Positions 47,387-56,665 of a stretch of 56,982 nucleotides of DNA are shown here, in pieces. Numbering within the stretch: the stretch's first letter is position 1; the number at the start of each line of letters is the position of its first letter. The position numbers were made by a program, and so were the translations under genes. The notes beneath the pieces are model-generated. The model was not told where the DNA came from. It ran no database searches and saw only the letters and a program-made list of their open reading frames with translations. This DNA comes from Granulicella sp. (GTDB taxonomy: Bacteria > Acidobacteriota > Terriglobia > Terriglobales > Acidobacteriaceae), in assembly GCA_003132145.1 (NCBI GenBank), contig PKWU01000054.1:1-56982 (forward strand), read 5' to 3'.

Positions 47387-49021
47387 ATGCACACCACATT
47401 TCGGAACACATGGTTGGCGATACCTGCGCTGAGCTTGGCGTTCAGCAGTGGTTCTCTCTGGGCGCAATTTGCGCCGGAGTCGCAGAAGCAGCTGCCGCCA
47501 CCGGCGGTCAATTGGACAGCCGATCAGGATCATCAGAACATGATGGATCAGCTCGGCATCAAGGCGCTTCGTCCAGGACCGAGTGGCAACGAGAGTGACC
47601 CGAACCATGCTAACTACGATGAGACGAAGGCGAATCCATATCCGGATCTGCCGGATGTGCTGACATTGAAGAACGGCAAGAAGGTGACCACGGCCGAAGA
47701 GTGGTGGAAGCAGCGCCGCCCCGAGATCGAGCACGATATGCAGGAGTACGTGTACGGATTTGTTCCGAAGAATGTCCCGAAGGTGACTTGGACCGTCAAG
47801 GTTCTGGATCACGAGGTTGTGGGGCGAATCCCTGTGATCGCCAAGCAATTGGTTGGGCATGTTGACAACACCGCTTATCCGCTCATCGATGTCAACATCG
47901 ACATGGTGGTGGTAACGCCGGCTATGGCGAAAGGGCCTGTTCCGGTGCTGATGATGTTCGGTGGTGCGACTCTGCCGGCTCCGGCGCAGCCGAACCAGGA
48001 TGCTCTGGCGAAGATCAACGAAGCGTTGCGCGAGCTTTTGGCCAAGAGTGACCCTTCGCTACAGGCGATCCTCGATCAGTATCCTGCCTATCAACCGATC
48101 GCGCCTGCCGCGACAGCCTCACCGTTTGGCGGATTTGGTGCTGCTCCGGCGAGGCCGGGAGCTGCAACCGCGCCTGGCGCACGCCCTGCCGGGGATCCTC
48201 CGACCACGCAACAATTACTGGCCGACGGCTGGGGCTACGTGATGATTAATCCCACCAGCATTCAGGCGGACAATGGTGCGGGAATCACTCGAGGTGTCAT
48301 TGGCCTAGTAAATAAAGGACAGCCGCGTCACCCGGATGACTGGGGAGCGCTGCGTGCCTGGGCGTGGGGCGCGGCCCGCGGGCTGGATTATCTGGAGACG
48401 GACCCTGCTGTCGATGCTAAGCATGTCGGCATAGAGGGCGTATCGCGCTATGGCAAAGCTGCTCTGGTGACGGAAGCCTTCGATCAGCGCTTCTATATGG
48501 GCCTGATTGGATCGTCCGGGGAAGGCGGAGCAAAGTTGAACCGGCGCAACTGGGGCGAGGCAGTCGAGAGCTTGACCGGCGGTGAATACTACTGGATGGC
48601 GGGTAACTTCATGAAGTATGGTGCCTCGGACGCAACCTTCGGGAGCAAGAACGCCGGGGATATTCCGGTCGACTCGCATGAACTTATCGCGCTGTGCGCT
48701 CCGCGTCTTACCTTCGTCAGTTACGGTGTGCCGGAGATGGGCGACGCGAAGTGGCTTGACCATCAAGGCAGCTATATGGCGACTGTGGCAGCGCAGCCCG
48801 TCTACCAGTTGCTGGGAGCGAAGACGCTTGGTGTCTCAAACGACTATCACACGGAGAAGATGCCTGGAGTGAACGTGGGCCTGCTGGATGGCGAACTCGC
48901 TTGGCGCCAGCATGACGGCGGTCACACCGACGCTCCCAACGTGAAGTACTTCATCCAATGGGCCGACAAGTTCATGGGACGTCAGCCGCCGGCTGCGGGA
49001 GGCGGTTCTAGGGGAGAGTAG
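47387..49021 (+). CDS. CE15 glucuronoyl esterase, copy 2
   Basis: This 544-residue paralogue of the 44467 gene has a strong AGGAGG ribosome binding site. It has a signal peptide, TTAEEWWKQRRPEIEHDMQE, nucleophile Ser in IEGVSRYGKAALV (near residue 352), GSSGEGGAKLNRRNWGEAVE and the His in RQHDGGHTDAPN. The insert before the core (about 205-265) is longer and differs from copy 1 (DALAKINEALRELLAKSDPS, then a Gly/Ala/Pro run). Sequence divergence suggests different substrate preference. Confidence 0.9.
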   Translation: MHTTFRNTWLAIPALSLAFSSGSLWAQFAPESQKQLPPPAVNWTADQDHQNMMDQLGIKALRPGPSGNESDPNHANYDETKANPYPDLPDVLTLKNGKKVTTAEEWWKQRRPEIEHDMQEYVYGFVPKNVPKVTWTVKVLDHEVVGRIPVIAKQLVGHVDNTAYPLIDVNIDMVVVTPAMAKGPVPVLMMFGGATLPAPAQPNQDALAKINEALRELLAKSDPSLQAILDQYPAYQPIAPAATASPFGGFGAAPARPGAATAPGARPAGDPPTTQQLLADGWGYVMINPTSIQADNGAGITRGVIGLVNKGQPRHPDDWGALRAWAWGAARGLDYLETDPAVDAKHVGIEGVSRYGKAALVTEAFDQRFYMGLIGSSGEGGAKLNRRNWGEAVESLTGGEYYWMAGNFMKYGASDATFGSKNAGDIPVDSHELIALCAPRLTFVSYGVPEMGDAKWLDHQGSYMATVAAQPVYQLLGAKTLGVSNDYHTEKMPGVNVGLLDGELAWRQHDGGHTDAPNVKYFIQWADKFMGRQPPAAGGGSRGE

Positions 49022-49112
49022 TGTCGGCCGATCATTTCGATTCTGATTTGGAATAAAAGAAGACGATTCGCGCCGGATCAGATGCAATGCAGCCCTCGAG
49101 TAAGACCGGTGC

Positions 49113-49964
49113 CTACTCGGGGGCTTTCAGTTCGTAAGAAACGAAGGCGATGTGGCTGCTATCGGGAGACCATGAGGGAACGTTGATGGTCCCGGAGCCG
49201 CCGATCAGGGCAGTCAGCACTCTGATCTGGTGGTCGTTGAGGGACATGAGGCGCAAGGATACTTTCTGGTTCGCGGGATGGCCGGTTGTGCCCTTCTGAT
49301 AGCTGAGGAACACCATCCAGCGGCCGTCCGGGGAGATGTGCGCAGTCCAGTTGACGAAGTCGTCGAAGGTGATCTGCACCGGGGAACTGCCGTCGGGGCG
49401 CATGCGCCAGATCTCCATGGAGCCGGAACGGTCAGAGTTGAAGTACATGTATTTGCCGTCAGGGGAGGTGTCGGGATCGTCGTTGGTCCCGGTTCCGGTC
49501 GTGAGTGCGGTTTCGCTCCCCCCATCGACTCCGATGGAGAAGATATTGAAGGAGCCCTGACCCGACCGGGTGAAGATCAGCGTCTTGCCATCCGGAGACC
49601 AGCCGTGCCAATAAGCGCCGGGATTGGCGGTGACGACGCGCGGCGTGCCTCCGCTGGAAGGCAGGATGTAGATGCGGGAGCCGGGCAAGCTGGGTGTGCT
49701 GCAACTGATGGCCAGCAGTGTGCCGTCGGGCGACAGGCCGTGGCTCCCGCTGCATTTGTTGGCGGATCCAATGTCGACAGGTGCGGGCGATCCGCCGTTT
49801 ACGGAAATACGCATGATCCGGCCACCTTCGTCGAAGAGGAGACTCTTTCCGTCGCGTGTCCAGTTGGGAGCCTCGAAATAGGCTTGTTTGGAATAGACAG
49901 TCGTAGGTCGCGACCCTGGTTCGATTCCGATGGTCTGCAGCCTGCTGACACCTGAATTATGCAT
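49113..49964 (-). pseudogene. PD40/TolB-like beta-propeller protein, 5' end removed by an IS
   Basis: The frame encodes WD40-like PD40 repeats: [88 protein letters not shown] and [13 protein letters not shown]. At its N-terminal side it runs directly into the inverted repeat of the IS at 49948-50927, which supplies an ATG at 49964 and six codons (MHNSGV). The original start, and any signal peptide, is lost. Such propellers often accompany polysaccharide genes. Expression from the IS-provided start is possible. Confidence 0.75.
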
Positions 49965-50927
49965 AGCCTGAGTACGCAAGCGCGACTGGCTTGTTAAGCG
50001 GCAGTGTTGTGCTGGTCGCTTCTGTCTCTGTTTTCTCTCCTGTACTCTATTTCCCAAGACCGGTGCGGTAAGTGTTTGAAGCGGTTGAGCTGCGTGTGCA
50101 TAAAAAGCTATGCGCCATTCTCGATGTCGAATCGGGTACATAGCGGCACAGGAAGTACGGGAGCAAATCCATCCGGCCCGCGAGCGACTTTGCGCAGCCG
50201 TTTCATGAGCCGCTGAAACGCTCCTTTCTCCTGGTAATGGTCGCTGTAGCGGATGCCCACTCTGCTTGCATGTCGCCAGATTCGGGCAGCCAGGAACAGG
50301 AAGCGCAGACGAGCTGTGGCCAGCGTGGTGTGTTTCATGGTTTTCACGGTGACGTTCTCTTCGCGGCTGAACAGTTCGAGCCAGCAGTTCAGGTTGTAGG
50401 CCAGCAGTTGCCGCGCAATGCCCAGACGCAGCGATGCCGGAAAACGCCAGAAGATGCACTGCGGAGGCAGTTGCGCCACGCGCAGAATGCCGGTTAGCAT
50501 GGGTTCGCGCTTCAGAAATCGCAGATGGTTCAGGCGCGAGAACCCCACATAACAGGCCAGCACCATCCCCAGAATGAACCCGTACATCGGCATTGAACGT
50601 GTCTGCCGCTTTACCGTGAGGGTCTCTTCGACCAACTGCTGGAACGCGAGTTTCTCCAGCATCGTAGTCACCGGAAGCAGCCCTCCGTAGGCCGCCAGAT
50701 TCCGCGCTGCAAAGTCATAGGGCGTGGAAGCCCCGATTTTATTAGGCTCCGAAGTGTCTGCGTGAACCCCTTGATTCACGGGGCTGTCAAGCGTAGTCTG
50801 ATGTGCATTGCTCACCATTTGGGTGACTCCTGAGAATCGGTTCGCGAAGCTGTGAACTTCGCGTCCCTACTGTTCTAAATCAGGATTCTCAGGGCTTCCC
50901 AAACGGCTTTGTGCATAATTCAGGTGT
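49948..50927 (-). mobile_element. IS1380-type element with internal deletion
   Basis: Perfect 16-bp inverted repeats, ACACCTGAATTATGCA (49948-49963) and TGCATAATTCAGGTGT (50912-50927), bound a 980-bp element with one transposase-like frame. Flanks do not show a matching target duplication, which fits a deletion next to the element that removed the 5' end of the PD40 gene. Full IS1380 elements are about 1.7 kb. Confidence 0.75.
50108..50818 (-). pseudogene. IS1380-family transposase, internally deleted
   Basis: The 236-codon frame has the N-terminal part of an IS1380 transposase ([51 protein letters not shown]). It then passes directly into the family's C-terminal region ([40 protein letters not shown]). 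Family members have about 430-480 residues; the missing middle holds the DDE catalytic centre. The fusion is in frame, so a protein lacking catalysis could still be made and bind the IS ends. Confidence 0.75.
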
Positions 50928-50977
50928 TAAAGTTATCGCTAAAGCAATGAACGAATTTGTGCGGGATTAGAGGTAGG

Positions 50978-51958
50978 ATGCGGTATCGTGCGTTGGGTTC
51001 GACGGGAGTCTCAGTCTCTGTGATTGGGTTTGGCGCGTCTCCCTTCGGCAATGTCTTCGGAGATGTGCCGCCGAAACATGACGAGAGAATTGTGCGCGAG
51101 GCTGTGGATGCGGGCATCAACATCTTCGACGTCTCTCCGTACTACGGCCTCGGGCTCGCAGAAGAGCGCCTGGGAGCGGCGCTCGGGCCCTGGCGTGACA
51201 GCGTACTCCTGACGACCAAGGCTGGCCGATACGATGCTGAGAATTTCGACTTCTCTGCACGTACTGTGACGCGTAGCCTTGATGCGTCATTACGAAGGCT
51301 GCAGACAGACCATGTCGACCTTTTCCAGGTGTACGACATCGAGTTCGGCAGTATCGATCAAATCCTTCAAGAGACGCTGCCGGCCGCTGCTGAACTGAAA
51401 CATCAAGGCAAGACTCGGTTCATTGGGATTACAAGTTACTGGCCGGACTTGCTGTCTCGCATCGCCACTGAGTTCCCGGTCGACACCATCCTGAGTTATT
51501 GCCACGCGAATCTTTTTGTTGGCGACATGGATCGTGTTCTTTCAGGGTTCGCGAAAAAGACCGCGACCGGTTTGATTAACGCTTCGCCGTTACACATGGG
51601 GCTGCTCGGAGGCGGACCGGTGCCACTCTGGCATCCGGCGCCGCCTGCGGTTCGGGCAGCTGCGAAAGATGTGAATCAGCTCTGTCGGAACCAGAGTGTT
51701 GATCCAGCCACGCTAGCGATTTACCTGTGCCTGCAGCATCCTGTCGTCGCAACCACATTCGTCGGAATATCGACTGCCGAGCAGGTTAGCGCTGCCTGTG
51801 CGGCTTTGGAGTGGCAACCTGATGTGGAGTTGCTTAATGCAGTTCGCGCGCGCGTAGATCCAGTGTTCAACACGGTCTGGCCGCAAGGCCGGCCTGAGAA
51901 CGCCGACCAATCTCTGGCTGTTCAAGATGCATCCATGAGAAACGGAGTAAGTGCATGA
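50978..51958 (+). CDS. Aldo/keto reductase, probable L-fucose/L-galactose dehydrogenase
   Basis: This 326-residue aldo/keto reductase has MRYRALGSTGVSVSVIGFGA, the Asp-Tyr motif INIFDVSPYYGLGLAEERLG, Lys in LLTTKAGRYD and the His-site region DLFQVYDIEFG, where the usual catalytic His is replaced (QVYD). Similarity is to L-fucose, L-galactose and D-threo-aldose dehydrogenases. A lactonase gene follows with a 4-nt ATGA overlap, which supports oxidation of a sugar to its lactone. The ATG at 50978 has GAGG upstream and lies only 50 bp from the IS1380 end, so its promoter may be partly IS-derived. Confidence 0.83.
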   Translation: MRYRALGSTGVSVSVIGFGASPFGNVFGDVPPKHDERIVREAVDAGINIFDVSPYYGLGLAEERLGAALGPWRDSVLLTTKAGRYDAENFDFSARTVTRSLDASLRRLQTDHVDLFQVYDIEFGSIDQILQETLPAAAELKHQGKTRFIGITSYWPDLLSRIATEFPVDTILSYCHANLFVGDMDRVLSGFAKKTATGLINASPLHMGLLGGGPVPLWHPAPPAVRAAAKDVNQLCRNQSVDPATLAIYLCLQHPVVATTFVGISTAEQVSAACAALEWQPDVELLNAVRARVDPVFNTVWPQGRPENADQSLAVQDASMRNGVSA

Positions 51959-52833
51959 GCGTCCGAGTCGACGCACATCAGCATCTCTGGCATTACGATG
52001 CCGAGGAGTTTTCCTGGATCGATGAGGAGCATCGCGACATCCGCCGCGACTTCCTCACGAGGGATTTGCAGGCGGCAATGAGTTCGGCGCGGGTAAATGG
52101 GTCGGTTGCCATTCAAGCGCGTCAGAGTATCGAAGAAACCGAGTGGTTGATCGACGTAGCGCGAACGTTTCCTGGCATCTACGGTGTCGTCGGCTGGCTG
52201 CCGCTCCTCTCGGATGCCCTTGATGAGCACCTTGAACACTTTTCGGCGGAACCCTTACTCAAGGGGCTGAGACATGTTGTTCAGTCCGAGCCTGATGGCT
52301 TCCTTGAGCGGACTGATTTTAACGCTGGCATTGAGCGGCTGCGGGGCACAGATCTCACTTACGACCTACTCATCGTGGAGCGGCAGTTACCGGAGGCGGT
52401 TCGATTCGTGGATCGTCATCCCCAGCAGATGTTTGTGTTGGACCACATCGCCAAGCCACGCATCGCTACCGGTGAGATAGAACCGTGGCGGAAGCATCTC
52501 CGAGCATTGGCCGAACGGCCCAACGTGATATGTAAGCTTTCGGGCATGACGACCGAAGCTGGCGTGCGGCAGTGGACTTCAGACCAACTCAAGCCGTACG
52601 TCGATGTTGTGCTGGACGCATTTGGCGCGGAGCGCATCATGATCGGCAGCGATTGGCCAGTATTGCTGGCTGGTTGCCAGTATGCGCAGTGGTGGGGCAT
52701 TGTGGAGGGCTGGGTCGCTGAGCTTTCCTCTGGGGAGCGCGCATCCATTCTGGGGCAGACGGCGCAGCGCATTTACCATCTGCAGACCTCGGCCCCGGAA
52801 CGCAATCTGAACAAGGAAGGGGGACTTGCTTGA
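51955..52833 (+). CDS. Amidohydrolase, probable L-fucono-lactonase
   Basis: This 292-residue COG3618-type amidohydrolase would open sugar lactones such as L-fucono-1,5-lactone. Motifs: [18 protein letters not shown] (metal-binding His residues), [45 protein letters not shown] and [14 protein letters not shown] (metal-binding Asp). The start overlaps the dehydrogenase stop (ATGA), and its own stop overlaps the next start, forming a tight three-gene operon. A GH29 fucosidase gene on the other strand supports fucose as the substrate. Confidence 0.87.
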   Translation: MSVRVDAHQHLWHYDAEEFSWIDEEHRDIRRDFLTRDLQAAMSSARVNGSVAIQARQSIEETEWLIDVARTFPGIYGVVGWLPLLSDALDEHLEHFSAEPLLKGLRHVVQSEPDGFLERTDFNAGIERLRGTDLTYDLLIVERQLPEAVRFVDRHPQQMFVLDHIAKPRIATGEIEPWRKHLRALAERPNVICKLSGMTTEAGVRQWTSDQLKPYVDVVLDAFGAERIMIGSDWPVLLAGCQYAQWWGIVEGWVAELSSGERASILGQTAQRIYHLQTSAPERNLNKEGGLA

Positions 52834-53840
52834 GAGCTGTCTCTTTAGTTGCACCAGGCGATGCAAAGGTGATTGATGTTCCGCCTCCAGCAGACGTGAA
52901 TGAAGGAGTTCTGCTTAGGATCGAGATGGTCGGTCTATGCGGATCGGACCTGAACAGCTTTCGAGGTGCCAATCCCCTGGTGACATACCCACGCATCATT
53001 GGGCATGAGATCGGGGCGACAGTGTTGCAGGGTTCCGCGAGCCTTACAGCCGGAACAAAAGTAACGGTTTCGCCCTACACACACTGTGGTTGCTGTGCTT
53101 CCTGCCGCCGTGGGCGTGTCAACGCCTGTCAGTTCAATCAGACGTACGGAGTTCAGCGCGACGGCGCCATGACTGAGTTGCTACGCGTTCCGGAGGGCAA
53201 GATCCATGCTTCGGCTGAGCTTTCGCTGACCGAGCTTTGTATCGTAGAGCCGCTGACGGTTGGTGTGCATGCAGTTGCGCGCGGACGCGTAAGCGCTGCC
53301 GACATCGTGGCCGTATTCGGCTGCGGCGGTGTAGGACTCGGAGCCATTGCCGGAGCGGCGCACCGCGGCGCCAGGACAATTGCGATCGATGTGGACGGTA
53401 GCAAACTGGCTTTGGCCCAGGCGGCCGGCGCCACCGATGTTATCCATTCACAGCGTGACGATCTGCACGCACGACTGATTGAGATCACGAACGGTGCTGG
53501 TCCAGATGTGATCATCGAAGCCATTGGTTTGCCCGAAACCTTCCGGGCCGCCGTGGAGGAGGTAGCCTTTACGGGTCGCGTGGTGTACATCGGCTATGCG
53601 AAGCAGCCCGTGGCCTACGAGACAAGGCTCTTCGTGCAGAAGGAACTCGACATTCTTGGCTCACGAAACGCATTGCCCGATGACTTCCGAGAAGTCATCG
53701 CCATGCTCGAAGCAGGGAAATTCCCTGTAGACATGGCAGTAAGCACGATCGTTCCCATGGAAGAAGCGCCTGCGGTCATCTCCAGGTGGTCCGCGAACCC
53801 GTCGCTCTTCACTAAGATCATGGTGAAGATCAACGACTGA
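52830..53840 (+). CDS. Zinc-dependent medium-chain alcohol dehydrogenase
   Basis: The 336-residue MDR-family enzyme has catalytic zinc ligands in [13 protein letters not shown] and [13 protein letters not shown], and the structural zinc cysteines in [21 protein letters not shown] Rossmann motif [17 protein letters not shown] is followed by [12 protein letters not shown]. It begins with TTG at 52830, overlapping the lactonase stop (TTGA) after AAGGAAGGGGG. It resembles sorbitol, threonine and galactonate-type dehydrogenases. In the operon it probably oxidises a later intermediate of fucose breakdown; the known pathway uses an SDR enzyme at that step, so this is uncertain. Confidence 0.86.
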   Translation: MRAVSLVAPGDAKVIDVPPPADVNEGVLLRIEMVGLCGSDLNSFRGANPLVTYPRIIGHEIGATVLQGSASLTAGTKVTVSPYTHCGCCASCRRGRVNACQFNQTYGVQRDGAMTELLRVPEGKIHASAELSLTELCIVEPLTVGVHAVARGRVSAADIVAVFGCGGVGLGAIAGAAHRGARTIAIDVDGSKLALAQAAGATDVIHSQRDDLHARLIEITNGAGPDVIIEAIGLPETFRAAVEEVAFTGRVVYIGYAKQPVAYETRLFVQKELDILGSRNALPDDFREVIAMLEAGKFPVDMAVSTIVPMEEAPAVISRWSANPSLFTKIMVKIND

Positions 53841-54979
53841 ACGGATTAGTGAAAGGATGCTCTCGATGCTGGTCTCCCCGTCTGTTGCAGCCGATCACGG
53901 GTCCGAAGCTCCGGGTCAGGATCAAGTGACGATCCCGCCTGGAGCCCTGCGAGTCTTCTTTTTTGATCACAGGCTCTTTTTCCTCTGGGGCATTCCAAAC
54001 AATCTCAACGACGTGCTGAGCCTCCTTCTCGTCATACTTACCGCGGATCACCCGCTCAAGGATGATCTCTGCTGCACGCTCTCCAATTCGTTCGCTCTTC
54101 TGATCGATGCTCAAAAGTGGAACTCGCAGGGAATCATCGTAGTGCAGGTTTCCGCAGCCAATGATGGCAAGTTGCTTGGGAATGGACACACCTGCTTCGA
54201 AAGCAGAGTTCATGGCTCCGATCGCCATCGGATCACTGTAGCAGAATAGGCCGTCGGGTTTGCTTCTGGCCGACAGTAGATCGCGTGTGCATTCAGCGCC
54301 GAAAGCCTTGCTCTCTGTGTCCCTGCCGGAAACCGCGGTAACGAACTCTGGGCGGAACGGGATGCCTGCGTTCTTGAGCGCGCTTGTATCCCTCAAAGCG
54401 CTTTTCTCCCACGGCGTTTGCCGGGCCGCGAAGATGAGCGATGCGTTTACACCCGATGGAGATCAGGTGCTCGGTCGCAAGTTGCCCCACCCGAAGATCA
54501 TTCACGCCAACAAAGTGAGCGTTTGCAATCGGCACCTGCCGATCCAGAAGCACGAGCGGCGTGCCCGAGTTAGCTACCGTCTGAAGATCATCCTCATCTG
54601 CGCCCACCGACGCGACAGCAATCGCGTCCAGCCGACGGCTGAGCAGATGCTCAAGCTGCTGGCTCTCCAGTTCAGGATCGCCTTCGGATGAGCAAATCAA
54701 GAGATATAGCCCCTGTTCACGGAGCTTCGCGGCAAATGAGCGTGCGACCTCTGCAAAGAAGGGATGAAGCAGATCGGGAATAAGCAACCCGACGAGCGAA
54801 CTGCAACCGGTGACAAGGCTGCGTGCAGTGAGATTCGGCCGGTAACTGAGTTCACGGGTGCGCTTGAGAACTAAGTCCCGCGTCTTTCGGCTGATGTCCT
54901 CGTGGTTCCGAAGCACCTTCGAGACGGTCACAATCGGTACGCCGAGATCGCGTGCAATCTCTTTCAGGGTCACTGGCAT
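53830..54979 (-). pseudogene. LacI-family regulator with an internal frameshift
   Basis: The first frame (start 54979) has the LacI helix-turn-helix VTLKEIARDLGVPIVTVSKV, hinge RELSYRPNLTARSLVTG and most of the sugar-binding domain to RFEGYKRA. The second frame continues LKNAGIPFRPEFVTAVSGRD, GLFCYSDPMAIGAMNSAFEA and LAIIGCGNLHY. The switch lies in a GC run at about 54376-54383; adding 2 nt restores one frame. The C terminus is also atypical, perhaps because of another shift near an A-run at about 53960. It is placed to regulate the fucose genes and sits 48 nt downstream of the GH29 gene. A sequencing error is not excluded. Confidence 0.75.
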
Positions 54980-55027
54980 TGGGATTGTCTTTAGCCGCAG
55001 ATTCGCCGCGTCGGGCGTCCTCCACTA

Positions 55028-56665
55028 TCACAACAGTCTAAATGCGAAGGCGTCGAGATGGTTTGGCGGACGCTGTGGGAGCGCGACGACAAGCGCATCG
55101 GGCGTACGCTCATAACGCAGCTTTTCTCTGCCGCCGCCCACCATATGGATGCTTCGCACTTCCGTGGGGAGGTAGCTACTGCCCTTGGCGAGACTCTTGA
55201 CACGTAACTTTCCATCTTCGGGCCAGCCCAACATGAAGATGTAGACAGCGTCTCCCTTCTGGGTAAATCGTATATCGGTGGCATCATATGGGCGCGCACG
55301 GTTCTCGTTGAAGTCTGAGGATGTCGTGACGTCTGGTGCGCCCTCGCCGTACACCTTGAATGGCCTGGTGCCATAGATAGCCTCACCATGCACTCGCATC
55401 CACGCTCCGAATTCGAGGAGAAACTTGTGTTCGTCCTCGTCGATCGTGCCATCTCCGCGCAGAGGAATGTTCAAGAGCAGGTTGCCGTTCTTACTCACGA
55501 TATCCACCAGGGTCTGAGCCACGCTATTCGCGGTTTTGTACTGGTGATTGTCGAAGATGGAACGCTTGTAATGCCAGTCGCCGATGCAGGTGTCGGTCTG
55601 CCAGGGCGTATCGAGAATGCCTTGTGCGCGTCCCCGCTCGATGTCGAGCATGGTGGCTCCGAGATGCTCCGGCGTGAAGTTCTTCGCAGCAACCACGGCC
55701 TCGAGGTTTCCTCCGTGCCAGGCCATGTTGCTGTTGTAGTAGTCCGCTGTAATGTCGAGGCCTGCCTGGCCAAGGGGCAGTTCGTAGTCGTCGAAATACA
55801 AGAAGTCGGGCTTGTAACTATCGAGTAGATCTTTGCAGCGCAGGTACCAGGTGCGGGTGAACTCCGGGTTATTCGCAGGTGGTGCTTCAGTCCAACGCCG
55901 GTCGTGCCTCTGATGCCAACTGCTCATCGCATCCATTGACGTTATGCCGTCCGGGACTACCATGTTGCGGCCGGTGTACAGCTCTTGAGGATCAAGCCCG
56001 TTCCACCACTCGCCCTGGCCATCCGACTTCGATTCAGTGTAGGCGTCATAGCGGACGCCCGCCATGGGACCCTCTGGATCGTATCCATAGGCGGTTTGAA
56101 GCCAGTGCCAGGCATGCGCTGAGTGGTTTGAGACTCCGAAGCGCAGGCCATGTCCCCGCGCCAGCTTTGCCCACGTGCCAACGATGTCCTTTCCAGGACC
56201 GACCTTCATCGTGTTCCAGTTGTGGTACCTGGAATTCCAGCAATCGAGATTATCGTGATGCACCGCAAGACTGACGAAGTACTTGACCCCGGTGGCGACA
56301 TAGAGCTCCATCAGCTTCTCTGGTTCCCAGCGCTCTGCCTTCCACATGTGATCGATTTCTTTGAAGCCGACCTTTGATGGATGCCCGTAGGTCTTCACGT
56401 GGTACAGGTTCTGCGGATGGCCCTGGATATACATCTGGCGCGCATACCAGTCGCCCTGTTCGGGTACGCACTGTGCGCTCCAGTGAGCCCACATGCCGAA
56501 CTTTGCGTCGCGGAACCACTCGGGCATCTTCCACTGCTTCAGGGAATCCCATGTGGGTTCGAATTTGCCCGGCGTGACGACGTTGGTCTGGGCAAGAAGC
56601 CTGCGTGCCTGCCAAGCTCCAAGAATTGTTCCTGCTCCCTTGATAAGAAATCTGCGAGAAATCAT
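55028..56665 (-). CDS. GH29 alpha-L-fucosidase with Tat signal
   Basis: The 545-residue enzyme removes terminal L-fucose. Its N terminus SRRFLIKGAGTILGAWQARR is a twin-arginine signal. GH29 motifs: DAKFGMWAHWSAQCVPEQGD, VKYFVSLAVHHDNLDCWNSR, RGHGLRFGVSNHSAHAW, nucleophile Asp in PDFLYFDDYELPLG (near residue 290), VDIVSKNGNLLLNIPLRGDG and a C-terminal beta-domain ending in LLL-type strands. The ATG at 56665 has GGGGAG upstream. Substrates could be fucosylated xyloglucan or other plant or fungal glycans. It is transcribed toward the LacI gene and converges on the fucose operon. Confidence 0.9.
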   Translation of the reverse strand: MISRRFLIKGAGTILGAWQARRLLAQTNVVTPGKFEPTWDSLKQWKMPEWFRDAKFGMWAHWSAQCVPEQGDWYARQMYIQGHPQNLYHVKTYGHPSKVGFKEIDHMWKAERWEPEKLMELYVATGVKYFVSLAVHHDNLDCWNSRYHNWNTMKVGPGKDIVGTWAKLARGHGLRFGVSNHSAHAWHWLQTAYGYDPEGPMAGVRYDAYTESKSDGQGEWWNGLDPQELYTGRNMVVPDGITSMDAMSSWHQRHDRRWTEAPPANNPEFTRTWYLRCKDLLDSYKPDFLYFDDYELPLGQAGLDITADYYNSNMAWHGGNLEAVVAAKNFTPEHLGATMLDIERGRAQGILDTPWQTDTCIGDWHYKRSIFDNHQYKTANSVAQTLVDIVSKNGNLLLNIPLRGDGTIDEDEHKFLLEFGAWMRVHGEAIYGTRPFKVYGEGAPDVTTSSDFNENRARPYDATDIRFTQKGDAVYIFMLGWPEDGKLRVKSLAKGSSYLPTEVRSIHMVGGGREKLRYERTPDALVVALPQRPPNHLDAFAFRLL

